From contig JAMOTA010000029.1 in the NCBI GenBank assembly GCA_027068435.1, positions 1-33,670 on the forward strand: DNA of 33,670 nucleotides, given 5' to 3'. Source of the stretch: Sulfurovum sp. (GTDB lineage Bacteria; Campylobacterota; Campylobacteria; Campylobacterales; Sulfurovaceae). This document shows, piece by piece, positions 1 to 6,458 of the stretch; the first letter of the stretch is position 1, and each line of letters begins with the position of its first letter. The notes under the pieces are model-generated. The model made no database searches. It was not told the origin of the DNA and saw nothing but the letters and a program-made list of their open reading frames with translations. Both the position numbers and the translations under genes were made by a program.

Positions 1-781
1 CACATTTACCAGGGGCACACTTCATGCCTCCACATTTACCTTCTAACTTACTCTTAATACTCCCCGATTGCATACTATTTAACATCTCTTGAGTCTCTTT
101 AGGATGAGCGATAAAATTGTAACCTTTGTAAAGTGTGTAGAGTCCATAGAAAATCACAAGCATAGCAGCGAGTTTCATCATTGTGCCTCTAAGTGAGCCT
201 TTTTGTAGAAACTTGGTAATACTTCCTAAGAAAAATAGTGCAGGGATAGTAGCAAGACCAAAAGATGCCATGACAATGGCACCCCAGAGTGGAGAGGCGG
301 TACTCGCTGCAAAAATAGCAAAAGAGTAAACTAATCCACAAGGGATAATCCCATTGAGCATACCAAGCATGAAAAAGCTTTGAAGTGAGGTACTTCTAAG
401 GAGGTTTCTAAAGGTATTTTGAAACCATCCACTTTTAGAGATAGATAACTCTGCTGAGTTAAGAAACTTTAAGTTACCAACAAGAGAGAAGCCAGCAAGA
501 ATCATAAGTAAACCTGTAAGTAGAAAGAGTACCCCCTTAGTAGTAGGAGTAAAAGCAATAGCTTTTCCAAGTAGTCCAAATATAGCACCCAAGATAGTAT
601 AAGTAGTGACACGACCAAAGTTGTAGGCTAAGTGAGAGATAGTTTGTGTAACCCATGAGGATGTTTGGTCTATTTTGGTAGAGCTGTAGGCTATGACTAT
701 TCCACCACACATACCAATACAGTGTCCAACACTACCTAAAAAAGCAGTACTAAATATAATTAAAAGGTCTATATTATTCAT
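1..781 (-). CDS. TauE/SafE-like (UreH_2-type) membrane protein with Cys-rich tail, 3' truncated
   Basis: A polytopic inner-membrane protein that runs off the left edge (260 codons visible; start ATG at 779-781). The N-terminus carries GHCIGMCGG at residues 19-27, and a second half-repeat has NGIIPCGLVY. These paired Cys motifs in transmembrane helices are typical of the cytochrome-biogenesis/sulfite-exporter-like domain (PF13386 type), whose members often accompany cytochrome oxidase assembly and copper handling. About six hydrophobic segments are visible. The last visible residues form a hydrophilic Cys-rich tail (GKCGGMKCAPGKC) that looks metal-binding. Its substrate cannot be told from sequence. 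It is divergent from the TerB-like gene at 878. The family call is firm; the transport role is inferred. Confidence 0.8.
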   Translation of the reverse strand, partial: MNNIDLLIIFSTAFLGSVGHCIGMCGGIVIAYSSTKIDQTSSWVTQTISHLAYNFGRVTTYTILGAIFGLLGKAIAFTPTTKGVLFLLTGLLMILAGFSLVGNLKFLNSAELSISKSGWFQNTFRNLLRSTSLQSFFMLGMLNGIIPCGLVYSFAIFAASTASPLWGAIVMASFGLATIPALFFLGSITKFLQKGSLRGTMMKLAAMLVIFYGLYTLYKGYNFIAHPKETQEMLNSMQSGSIKSKLEGKCGGMKCAPGKC

Positions 782-877
782 TTAAATGACTCTTTGATTT
801 GAAAATTGTAAAACTATAGTATTTTTTTGTTAAAATGGTGTTAAAATGTATCATAATGTGTGGTTTCAAGGAAAAGA

Positions 878-1318
878 ATGTTTAAGTCATTAAAACGTAA
901 TATAAAGAAAATATTTAGAGAGTTGTTGGTTTATCATCATAGCTCGTTGGAGTATAGGGCTAAGATATTGACACTGATAGTCTCTGCCAATGGTGAAATG
1001 AGTGAGTGTGAGAAGGAGAAGCTTATAGAGATAGCATCGGAGATTTACAAAAATGACGCTGATAGAGCGGAGTTACTTATAGATACAGTCAATGAATATC
1101 ATACAAAAATTATTACCAATAATGGTTTAGACTTTGAACATCTTATTCAGTTGGTACAAAAAGAGACGAAAGAGGTGAAGCGTTATCATAAGAAGATAGA
1201 TATGAATATGCTAATGAAACTTCATGCCTGTGCAGAGGGTGAAGATGAGATATTATTTCAAAAGCGTATTCTTGATTTTTTGAGAAACTTAAAAGATGAA
1301 GTAAGGGAGGGGGAATAA
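878..1318 (+). CDS. TerB-like small helical protein
   Basis: A 146-residue, charged, mostly helical protein. The central stretch with KILTLIVSANGEMSECEKEKL (about residues 30-50) resembles the TerB/TerB-like fold, in which an acidic helix pair may bind metal. An in-frame GTG at 860 would lengthen it, but no ribosome binding site precedes that GTG, while AAGGA at 868-872 lies 5 nt before the ATG at 878, so I chose 878. It heads a three-gene operon: its stop overlaps the acylphosphatase start by one base (TAATG). TerB-like proteins are tied to membrane stress and tellurite phenotypes in other bacteria, but nothing here shows tellurite resistance. The fold assignment is moderate; the function is unknown. 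Confidence 0.6.
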   Translation: MFKSLKRNIKKIFRELLVYHHSSLEYRAKILTLIVSANGEMSECEKEKLIEIASEIYKNDADRAELLIDTVNEYHTKIITNNGLDFEHLIQLVQKETKEVKRYHKKIDMNMLMKLHACAEGEDEILFQKRILDFLRNLKDEVREGE

Positions 1319-1596
1319 TGGAGTGGTATCGGTTTATAATTTTTGGTAAGGTACAAGGTGTTTATTATAGAAAAACAGTCTCCCAAGCGATGATGAAAAA
1401 ACAGTACAAAGGGTACATCAAAAACTTAGCAAACGGTACAGTAGAAGTAGTTGCTGAAGTGTTTGATAATGACTTTGATGAGTTTATGCAGATACTTAAA
1501 AAAGGTTCACTTTTTAGTAGAGTTGAGAATGTTGAATATAAGATTATAGATGATGCTATATTTGCAACAGATGGTTTTGAGGTACGTTATGAGTAG
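1318..1596 (+). CDS. acyP: Acylphosphatase
   Basis: A 92-residue enzyme of the acylphosphatase family (normally 90-100 residues), which hydrolyses the carboxyl-phosphate bond of acyl phosphates in the cytoplasm. The signature GKVQGVYYR (residues 10-18) contains the phosphate-binding Arg18. The second motif, GYIKNLANGTVEV, supplies the catalytic Asn36. A strong GGAGGGGG ribosome binding site lies in the end of the TerB-like gene, and start and stop overlap by one base, so the two are translationally coupled. Its 3' end overlaps the next small gene by 8 bp. The call is secure; the physiological substrate is unknown, as for most bacterial members. Confidence 0.92.
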   Translation: MEWYRFIIFGKVQGVYYRKTVSQAMMKKQYKGYIKNLANGTVEVVAEVFDNDFDEFMQILKKGSLFSRVENVEYKIIDDAIFATDGFEVRYE

Positions 1597-1783
1597 TGGT
1601 TGGGGATGTCAATTTATGGGAAGTCATGAAGATGATAAAGAGTGGTGTTTAAAACTTTATCATCACTGTGAACCAGGGTGTAAAGGGTGTATTATTGCGG
1701 GGAAAGTAGAGTTCACTCAGCCTAATATATCTGAAGAACAGCAAAGAAAAGTGAAAAAACGAAGCGATAATCCGTTAGGATAA
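1589..1783 (+). CDS. Cys-rich mini-protein, function unknown
   Basis: A 64-residue protein that starts inside the end of acyP (8-bp overlap, different frame). A longer in-frame start at 1550 would lie deep inside acyP and have no clear ribosome binding site, so ATG 1589 is preferred. It has five Cys (7, 20, 27, 31, 34) and His25-His26, with the core HHCEPGCKGC suggesting a compact metal or Fe-S binding knuckle. The C-terminus is basic (KVKKRS). I do not recognise a named family. The coupling to acylphosphatase and the TerB-like protein suggests a shared job or at least shared expression. That it is a real gene is likely; its function is open. Confidence 0.65.
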   Translation: MSSGWGCQFMGSHEDDKEWCLKLYHHCEPGCKGCIIAGKVEFTQPNISEEQQRKVKKRSDNPLG

Positions 1784-1802
1784 AATCTTAAAGGGTGCTA
1801 TC

Positions 1803-2144
1803 TTAACACACTAACCAATTCTCCATTTTAAAAATGTCCTCTGTAGAGGGCATACCTTTCCATCCATTAGACTCTAGGTACATCATCTTATTTCCAAAGT
1901 AACCTACTATGTACTTTTCTTTATAGACAGGAAAAGTACCTGAGTGAAACATGGAAAAGATATCTTCATAAGATTTAGCTGTCTCATAATAGGAGAAATT
2001 AAAGCTATGTAGAGAAATTAACGCAGAATGAAGCATCTCATTTTTAAACATAGAAGCAGAGAGTACATAGTAGGAAGGATAGGGAACAGCAGGGTTCTCT
2101 AGCAAGTCACAAATGTAAAGTTTCTCTTTTTTTTTCTGATACAT
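1803..2144 (-). CDS. Hypothetical protein (113 aa)
   Basis: A soluble, aromatic-rich protein with no signal peptide or membrane segment. I do not recognise the family. The N-terminus is basic (MYQKKKEKLY) and the middle carries several Tyr/Phe pairs. An AGAAGG ribosome binding site precedes the ATG. It lies 18 nt downstream of the 44-residue membrane protein gene on the same strand and is probably co-transcribed with it. It converges on the acyP operon, with only 19 bp between the stops. Confidence 0.55.
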   Translation of the reverse strand: MYQKKKEKLYICDLLENPAVPYPSYYVLSASMFKNEMLHSALISLHSFNFSYYETAKSYEDIFSMFHSGTFPVYKEKYIVGYFGNKMMYLESNGWKGMPSTEDIFKMENWLVC

Positions 2145-2162
2145 AACAGACCTTCTCTTTTA

Positions 2163-2297
2163 CTACTTTGCTACTTCACTTTTTTTTACTTTTCTATGAT
2201 CAGACATATCTATAGCTCCCTTCATACCTTGTAGCATAAAGTAAACGCCAATACCAAACATAGCCAATACTATAAGTGGTGCAAATTTTTGTAACAT
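2163..2297 (-). CDS. Small single-span membrane protein (44 aa)
   Basis: A short gene found by reading the minus strand. The 44-residue product begins MLQKFAPLIVLAMFGIGVYF, a clear transmembrane helix (about residues 6-24), followed by a basic, cytosolic-type tail ending KVKKSEVAK. AAGGA lies 7 nt before the ATG, which supports translation. It precedes the 113-residue hypothetical gene by 18 nt. I do not recognise a family; small single-span proteins of this kind often modify larger membrane complexes, but no partner is evident here. Confidence 0.6.
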   Translation of the reverse strand: MLQKFAPLIVLAMFGIGVYFMLQGMKGAIDMSDHRKVKKSEVAK

Positions 2298-2364
2298 ATA
2301 TTTTTCCTTATATTATGATATGAGTATCATACAATAAATATGTTAGAGATAAGGAATAATAGTT

Positions 2365-2649
2365 TTAATAGACATCATCCATGCTAAAATCATAGTCTGG
2401 TTGTAGATGTGGAACATCAGCAAGATTATTTTGATCTACTTCTGAAGAGGAGAGGTCATACTCGTCACCTTGGTAAAACCTTTGCTCCTTAGCATACTTC
2501 TTTTCTCTCTCCATCTGTTCTTTAACTTGCTGTTGCTCTCTTAATTTCTTAGCTGTGATATTATTGTCACTTTTAGGTGTTGTAACATTTGTCTCTGCAC
2601 ACAATAAAATACTAAAAAAAAGTATGCTCGATAATAATATTTTACTCAT
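2365..2649 (-). CDS. Secreted or periplasmic hypothetical protein (94 aa)
   Basis: The N-terminus MSKILLSSILFFSILLCAET is a Sec signal peptide with probable cleavage after Cys-Ala. The Cys sits in a poor lipobox (Leu at -1), so a lipoprotein is less likely. The mature part has a Lys/Glu/Gln-rich helical stretch (KKLREQQQVKEQMEREKKY) followed by an acidic tail ending DYDFSMDDVY. An AAGG site lies 7 nt upstream of the ATG. It is 61 nt downstream of the flavoprotein gene on the same strand. No family recognised. Confidence 0.6.
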   Translation of the reverse strand: MSKILLSSILFFSILLCAETNVTTPKSDNNITAKKLREQQQVKEQMEREKKYAKEQRFYQGDEYDLSSSEVDQNNLADVPHLQPDYDFSMDDVY

Positions 2650-2710
2650 AATTTAACCTTATTATAATTTTTATTTTAAGTTATGATTAGTATATCATAA
2701 GTAGGTTAAA

Positions 2711-3943
2711 CTATTTAAGTTTACCTGCTAAAAAACCACTAGAAAAAGACCACTGTAGATTATATCCTCCACATGGACCATCTATATTCATCACCTCACC
2801 ACAAAAATAAAGCCCCTCTATCTTTTTACTTTTCATACTGTAGGGGTCTATCTCTTTAAGGCTAATACCACCTCTTGTAATCATCGCTTTATTAAAGCCA
2901 TCATGTCCATTGATTGTAAGTGGTGTAGCTACAAGAAGTTTGATAAGTCCATCTCTAGTCTCTCCTGAAAGTTTGTTCCAACCTAAGGTAAGGGTGGCAT
3001 TTTGCATTTTACATAATTCAACAGCTAAGGCATGGGGAAGTAGTGTCTCTATGAGTTCTATTACATTTTGGTGAGGGTTTTGTTTAAGTTGCTTTTTTAT
3101 ATGCTGACGTATCTGCTCTTCATTCATCCCTTTTGTAAGATTCATCACGATAGGTACTTCATCAAATTTACTTAAAAGGGGTGTGATTTCACGAGAAAAA
3201 TCAAGTACAACAGGACCTCTTATCCCTTTTTTAGTGAAGATAAGATCACCTGTAGCAGTCAGTTTTTTATATTTTTTAATATCTACATGTATTTTTACTT
3301 TTGCTATGGTATCTGCTCTACAATTTTCTACCCATCTCTCTTTGGTTTGAAGTGGCATCATCGCAGGAAATATATCGGTTACTTTATGTCCTACTTCCTT
3401 TGCCATAGTATAGCCATCTCCCTCTGCACCAAGCTCTGGGTACCCCATACCTCCTGAAGCGATGATGATATTATCTGCATAAAAAGTATCATGGAGGGTA
3501 TTGACCCCTATGACTTTTTGATTTTTATGTAAAAGTGTTGTTACTTTTTGAGAAGAGAGAATGGTAACACCAAGATGTAGCATCTCTTGGTGCATGGCAT
3601 CTATGACTGTTGAGGAGCTATGGGTTATAGGAAAAACTCGGTAACCATCAGGAGCGTGACTCTCTACACCTAAGTGTTTAAAAAAATTTATCAATGCTTT
3701 ATTATCTAATGCATCAAGAGCAGGGGAGAGAAAACGACCATCACGTCCAAAACGTGTCATAAAGTCTTCATTTGAGAGGGTATTGGTTAAGTTACAACGT
3801 CCACCACCTGTAGATTTTAACTTTATGCCTATTTTGGAAAGCTTCTCTAAAAGGAGTACAGACTTTTTATCACGTGCAGCAGTAATAGCAGCCATCATTC
3901 CTGCTGGACCAGCACCTACTATTATTAGATCATACTTGTTCAT
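2711..3943 (-). CDS. HI0933-family FAD-dependent oxidoreductase
   Basis: A 410-residue flavoprotein of the HI0933/YhiN (BaiN-like) family. The N-terminus has the dinucleotide-binding motif LIIVGAGPAGMMAA (about residues 6-19), and STGGGRCNLTN follows near residue 45, characteristic of this family. IIASGGMGYPELGAEGDG and the C-terminal LYFCGEVMNIDGPCGGYNLQ give the second FAD contacts. Length matches the family. A GAGGA site precedes the ATG. Family members are linked to reduction of organic substrates, but the substrate of most is unknown. It is divergent from the methyltransferase at 4213 across a 269-bp gap. Confidence 0.88.
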   Translation of the reverse strand: MNKYDLIIVGAGPAGMMAAITAARDKKSVLLLEKLSKIGIKLKSTGGGRCNLTNTLSNEDFMTRFGRDGRFLSPALDALDNKALINFFKHLGVESHAPDGYRVFPITHSSSTVIDAMHQEMLHLGVTILSSQKVTTLLHKNQKVIGVNTLHDTFYADNIIIASGGMGYPELGAEGDGYTMAKEVGHKVTDIFPAMMPLQTKERWVENCRADTIAKVKIHVDIKKYKKLTATGDLIFTKKGIRGPVVLDFSREITPLLSKFDEVPIVMNLTKGMNEEQIRQHIKKQLKQNPHQNVIELIETLLPHALAVELCKMQNATLTLGWNKLSGETRDGLIKLLVATPLTINGHDGFNKAMITRGGISLKEIDPYSMKSKKIEGLYFCGEVMNIDGPCGGYNLQWSFSSGFLAGKLK

Positions 3944-4020
3944 TTTTCCTCTTTAGATTAAATTAGACTACCTTTTGAAAGTAAAATCATATCAAAATAA
4001 GCAAAATGTAGCAAATATTT

Positions 4021-4042
4021 ATTAGATTCATATTAGATTCAT
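4021..4042. repeat. Two tandem copies of an 11-bp unit
   Basis: ATTAGATTCAT occurs twice back to back, followed by a further ATT. It sits about 10 bp upstream of the TATAAT at 4053-4058 in the divergent intergenic region, where a regulator could bind. Function not shown. Confidence 0.7.
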
Positions 4043-4052
4043 ATTGAACTGA

Positions 4053-4058
4053 TATAAT
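4053..4058 (+). promoter_or_regulatory. Candidate -10 box
   Basis: TATAAT in the context GATATAATTC. Initiation about 7 nt downstream would begin at the first base of the long inverted repeat at 4064-4140. No good -35 is seen, which is usual for Campylobacterota promoters. Confidence 0.4.
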
Positions 4059-4063
4059 TCAAC

Positions 4064-4140
4064 TATCCTTCCTAATGGAATTGTTTATCTTTTCATAATC
4101 TTAAACATTTTCATCTCCCTTTTTAACATTAGGGAGGATA
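4064..4140 (+). ncRNA. Candidate structured small RNA
   Basis: The 12-nt arms TATCCTTCCTAA (4064-4075) and TTAGGGAGGATA (4129-4140) can pair completely as RNA, with one G-U. The inner arms CTCCCT (4115-4120) and AGGGAG (4131-4136) form a competing hairpin. A TATAAT sits just upstream and a T-rich stretch (CTTATCTTTTATT) follows. The element lies upstream of the likely promoter of the 4213 gene, so it would be a separate transcript. No known RNA family is recognised; it could instead be a DNA operator. Confidence 0.3.
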
Positions 4141-4165
4141 CTTATCTTTTATTCCACAATTTTTT

Positions 4166-4171
4166 TATAAT
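4166..4171 (+). promoter_or_regulatory. Probable -10 box of the 4213 methyltransferase gene
   Basis: TATAAT preceded by a run of T, the usual Campylobacterota pattern, 41 bp before the start codon. The AAAGG ribosome binding site lies between. Confidence 0.5.
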
Positions 4172-4212
4172 ATGTTAAAATGTTAGCTATATTAACGACC
4201 TAAAGGTTCTTC

Positions 4213-5139
4213 ATGACATTTACGACAGAAACTATGCAAGAGATACTCCCCTTACTTCAAAATAGCCTCCATTCACAAGATAGCATCTCTTTTTCAGTAC
4301 TCAATCCAGACCTCTCCCATGGATATGCGGGAAAGCTTGTAGAGGTTGAAGGTAGAGAGTATCTCTACAGAGGATACAAGGCATGGGTTGACTTGGCTGA
4401 ACTTCTACTTTGTAAAATGCTTACTCCGAAAGAGGAGGGTAGTGCTTTGGTTTCATTGTCTTTTGAAAAGCTTGAGAGAAAAGACTCTTTTCATATAGAT
4501 AGTAAAAGTATGAAAGAGGAGAAGTATGGTGTGAGTTCACACTTTTTTGAGATTCATAAAATGGAAGAACCCGCATTTTTTTATTACTATCATCAAGCAC
4601 TACAAAATGTTAAGATAGCAACAAGAAAGCGTATTTTAAATCTTGGAATAAATCGTGGTGATGAATTTAAAGTGATTCAAAAATTATTAGATGTTAAAGA
4701 GTATAAAAATAGTACCTTTGTGGGCATTGACCATTCCAAGAGTGCTATAGCCTATGCTAAAGAGAACTTTAAAGAGACCAATATACAATTTTATGCTGAA
4801 GATATCAATGAGATAGATAGACTAAACTTAGGAAAGTTTGATCTACTCATTAGTATAGGTACGCTTCAAAGTCCTAGTATAAATTTTAAACCATTTTTTA
4901 TGTCATTGGTACAAAATATACTTGAAAAAGAGGGTGCTATTATTTTGGGTTTTCCAAATTCAAGATGGATAGCAGGTGAGCTTATTTATGGTGCAAAAGC
5001 CCCAAACTATGCGATGAGTGAAATGTCACTACTTTTTAATGATGTTATCTTTTGTAAAAAATATCTACAGCAACACAAATATAGGGTAACACTTACAGGA
5101 AAACAGTATCTATTTTTAACAGCAACTAAGATAATTTAA
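4213..5139 (+). CDS. Class I SAM-dependent methyltransferase with N-terminal extension
   Basis: 308 residues. The C-terminal half is a Rossmann methyltransferase: RILNLGINRGDEF is motif I, FVGIDHSKSAI is the acidic motif II binding the SAM ribose, and FDLLISIGTLQ is motif IV. The N-terminal ~110 residues (with LSHGYAGKLVEVEGREYLYR) form a separate domain I do not recognise, perhaps for substrate binding. AAAGG lies 6 nt before the ATG. The substrate is unknown. A DUF302 gene follows 44 nt downstream on the same strand. Confidence 0.75.
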   Translation: MTFTTETMQEILPLLQNSLHSQDSISFSVLNPDLSHGYAGKLVEVEGREYLYRGYKAWVDLAELLLCKMLTPKEEGSALVSLSFEKLERKDSFHIDSKSMKEEKYGVSSHFFEIHKMEEPAFFYYYHQALQNVKIATRKRILNLGINRGDEFKVIQKLLDVKEYKNSTFVGIDHSKSAIAYAKENFKETNIQFYAEDINEIDRLNLGKFDLLISIGTLQSPSINFKPFFMSLVQNILEKEGAIILGFPNSRWIAGELIYGAKAPNYAMSEMSLLFNDVIFCKKYLQQHKYRVTLTGKQYLFLTATKII

Positions 5140-5189
5140 GATTATTTAGTCATAATCCAAACAAATAAAAATTATTATTAAGGATGATT

Positions 5190-5645
5190 ATGAAAAAAAG
5201 TTTACTTATCTTGGCGATGCTTCTACCATTAAGCCTCTTCAGTGCAGAGATGGATGCCAATGGGATTGTTACCAAAGAGAGTCATGTAGATGTGAAAACA
5301 ACGATAGATAGAATTGAGATGATGGTAAAGAAAAAAGGATTAACTTTTTTCAATAGAATCAACCATAAAGAGAATGCTAAAAATGCTTCTGGACCAGATC
5401 TTGATGATGCTGAGCTTATTATATTTGGTAATCCAAAAGCAGGTTTAAAACTTATGACTAAAGATCCCATGGCAGGACTTGACCTACCTTTAAAAATGTT
5501 AGCATATAAAGCAAAAGATGGAAAAGTATATCTTTCATACAGAGATGTAAAATTTTATGAAAAAATCTACAATCTTGAAAACTGTAAAATGCAAAATAAA
5601 ATGAGTAAGCTTTTAGATAAACTTAGTCAAAAAGCTGTAAAGTAA
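5190..5645 (+). CDS. Periplasmic DUF302 protein
   Basis: A 151-residue exported protein. The signal peptide MKKSLLILAMLLPLSLFSAE is followed by a DUF302 domain with its usual marks: FFNRINHKENAKNA, IIFGNPKAG, then a Met-rich loop and DLPLKMLAY. Two ATGs are possible; the one at 5184 overlaps the AAGGA site (5180-5184), while 5190 is spaced 5 nt from it and gives a normal signal peptide. DUF302 proteins are seen near sulfur and heme redox genes in many bacteria, but the biochemical role is not settled. Confidence 0.82.
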   Translation: MKKSLLILAMLLPLSLFSAEMDANGIVTKESHVDVKTTIDRIEMMVKKKGLTFFNRINHKENAKNASGPDLDDAELIIFGNPKAGLKLMTKDPMAGLDLPLKMLAYKAKDGKVYLSYRDVKFYEKIYNLENCKMQNKMSKLLDKLSQKAVK

Positions 5646-5655
5646 AAAATAGTAA

Positions 5656-6279
5656 CTATTTAACCGCAGTCATTAAAAAGACAGTAAAGTCTGATTGTGG
5701 TTTTTTAATAGTACTAGCTAACTCAAATGCTATCTCTTTAAATCCTACCTCTTTTGCAATCTCTTTTAAAACTTCTCTATTAAAACCATAATGAAATACT
5801 CCTGTATTATCACTATGAAAACTTCCATCTTCACTATCTAAATCTGCAATAGCCATAAATCCACCTTTATGTAACATATTGTAAAATTTAGAAAATAGGG
5901 CAGTTGTATCTTTTAAATGATGGATAGTCATAGATGAGATAATACCATCATATTTTCTATCAAGTGTCTCACAACTTAAATCTTTCTCTATGACTTCTGT
6001 TTCACAAGAAAACTCTTGACTCTTATTTTTAAATTCTATGAGCATAGATGGTGAATTATCTACGGCAACTATTTTTGCTACATGTGGTGCAACAAAAAAA
6101 CTAAGTAGTCCTGTACCTGCTCCAAAATCCATAAGCTCCATAGTTTTAGAAAGTTCGATTTTATTTACTATTAAATCAGCTATAGATTGGGCATTTTTAA
6201 CTCGCTTAGAATTCATATCCCATGACTTTGATTTGTGTGCAAAATTATCTATTGCTGTATTATCTATTTTGGTTTCCAT
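5656..6279 (-). CDS. Class I SAM-dependent methyltransferase (UbiE-like fold)
   Basis: 207 residues with the standard motifs: ELMDFGAGTGLLSF (motif I, about residues 48-61), IVAVDNSPSML (motif II) and YDGIISSMTIHHLKD (motif IV). LHKGGFMAIADLD follows as in small-molecule methyltransferases of the Methyltransf_11/25 type. AGGA lies 7 nt before the ATG. It converges on the DUF302 gene with a 10-bp gap. The substrate is not apparent. Confidence 0.82.
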   Translation of the reverse strand: METKIDNTAIDNFAHKSKSWDMNSKRVKNAQSIADLIVNKIELSKTMELMDFGAGTGLLSFFVAPHVAKIVAVDNSPSMLIEFKNKSQEFSCETEVIEKDLSCETLDRKYDGIISSMTIHHLKDTTALFSKFYNMLHKGGFMAIADLDSEDGSFHSDNTGVFHYGFNREVLKEIAKEVGFKEIAFELASTIKKPQSDFTVFLMTAVK

Positions 6280-6343
6280 TATATTTTCCTAGTTAATTTA
6301 TCTATTTTGAAATCATATCTAAAATAAACTATCTAGTCATTGA

Positions 6344-6368
6344 AGTTAACTAAGTTAAAGAGAGTTAA
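6344..6368. promoter_or_regulatory. Three direct AGTTAA repeats upstream of the 6279 gene
   Basis: AGTTAA occurs at 6344-6349, 6353-6358 and 6363-6368, spaced 9 and 10 bp, with the palindrome TTAACTAAGTTAA at 6346-6358. It lies 65-90 bp upstream of the methyltransferase start. The helical phasing suggests a regulator site, but AT-rich DNA makes chance repeats common. Confidence 0.25.
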
Positions 6369-6419
6369 TACTTTTTTGATAGAATTTATATTATGTTAAC
6401 CAATAGATAAATTTTACTA

Positions 6420-6450
6420 AAGTAGCTCTTATATTATTAAAAAGCTACTT
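6420..6450 (-). terminator. Candidate terminator of tex
   Basis: Perfect 8-bp stem AAGTAGCT/AGCTACTT with a 15-nt AT-rich loop, 9 nt after the tex stop on the minus strand. The tail is only moderately T-rich, so termination may be weak. Confidence 0.45.
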
Positions 6451-6458
6451 CTAAAGAG

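Noticed and set aside
860-877. Upstream GTG start for the TerB-like gene
   Set aside because: No ribosome binding site before it, while AAGGA is well placed for ATG 878.
2652-2710. TTTAACCT/AGGTTAAA inverted repeat between the flavoprotein and 94-residue genes
   Set aside because: Eight AT-rich base pairs 43 bp apart are expected by chance at this composition.
5645-5663. Bidirectional terminator AAATAGTAACTATTT between DUF302 and methyltransferase genes
   Set aside because: The stem would need a one-base loop and has one G-C pair; too weak to call.
6038-6292. Plus-strand reading frame opposite the 5656-6279 methyltransferase
   Set aside because: Antisense shadow with Ser/Ile-rich composition; the minus-strand product has clear SAM motifs.
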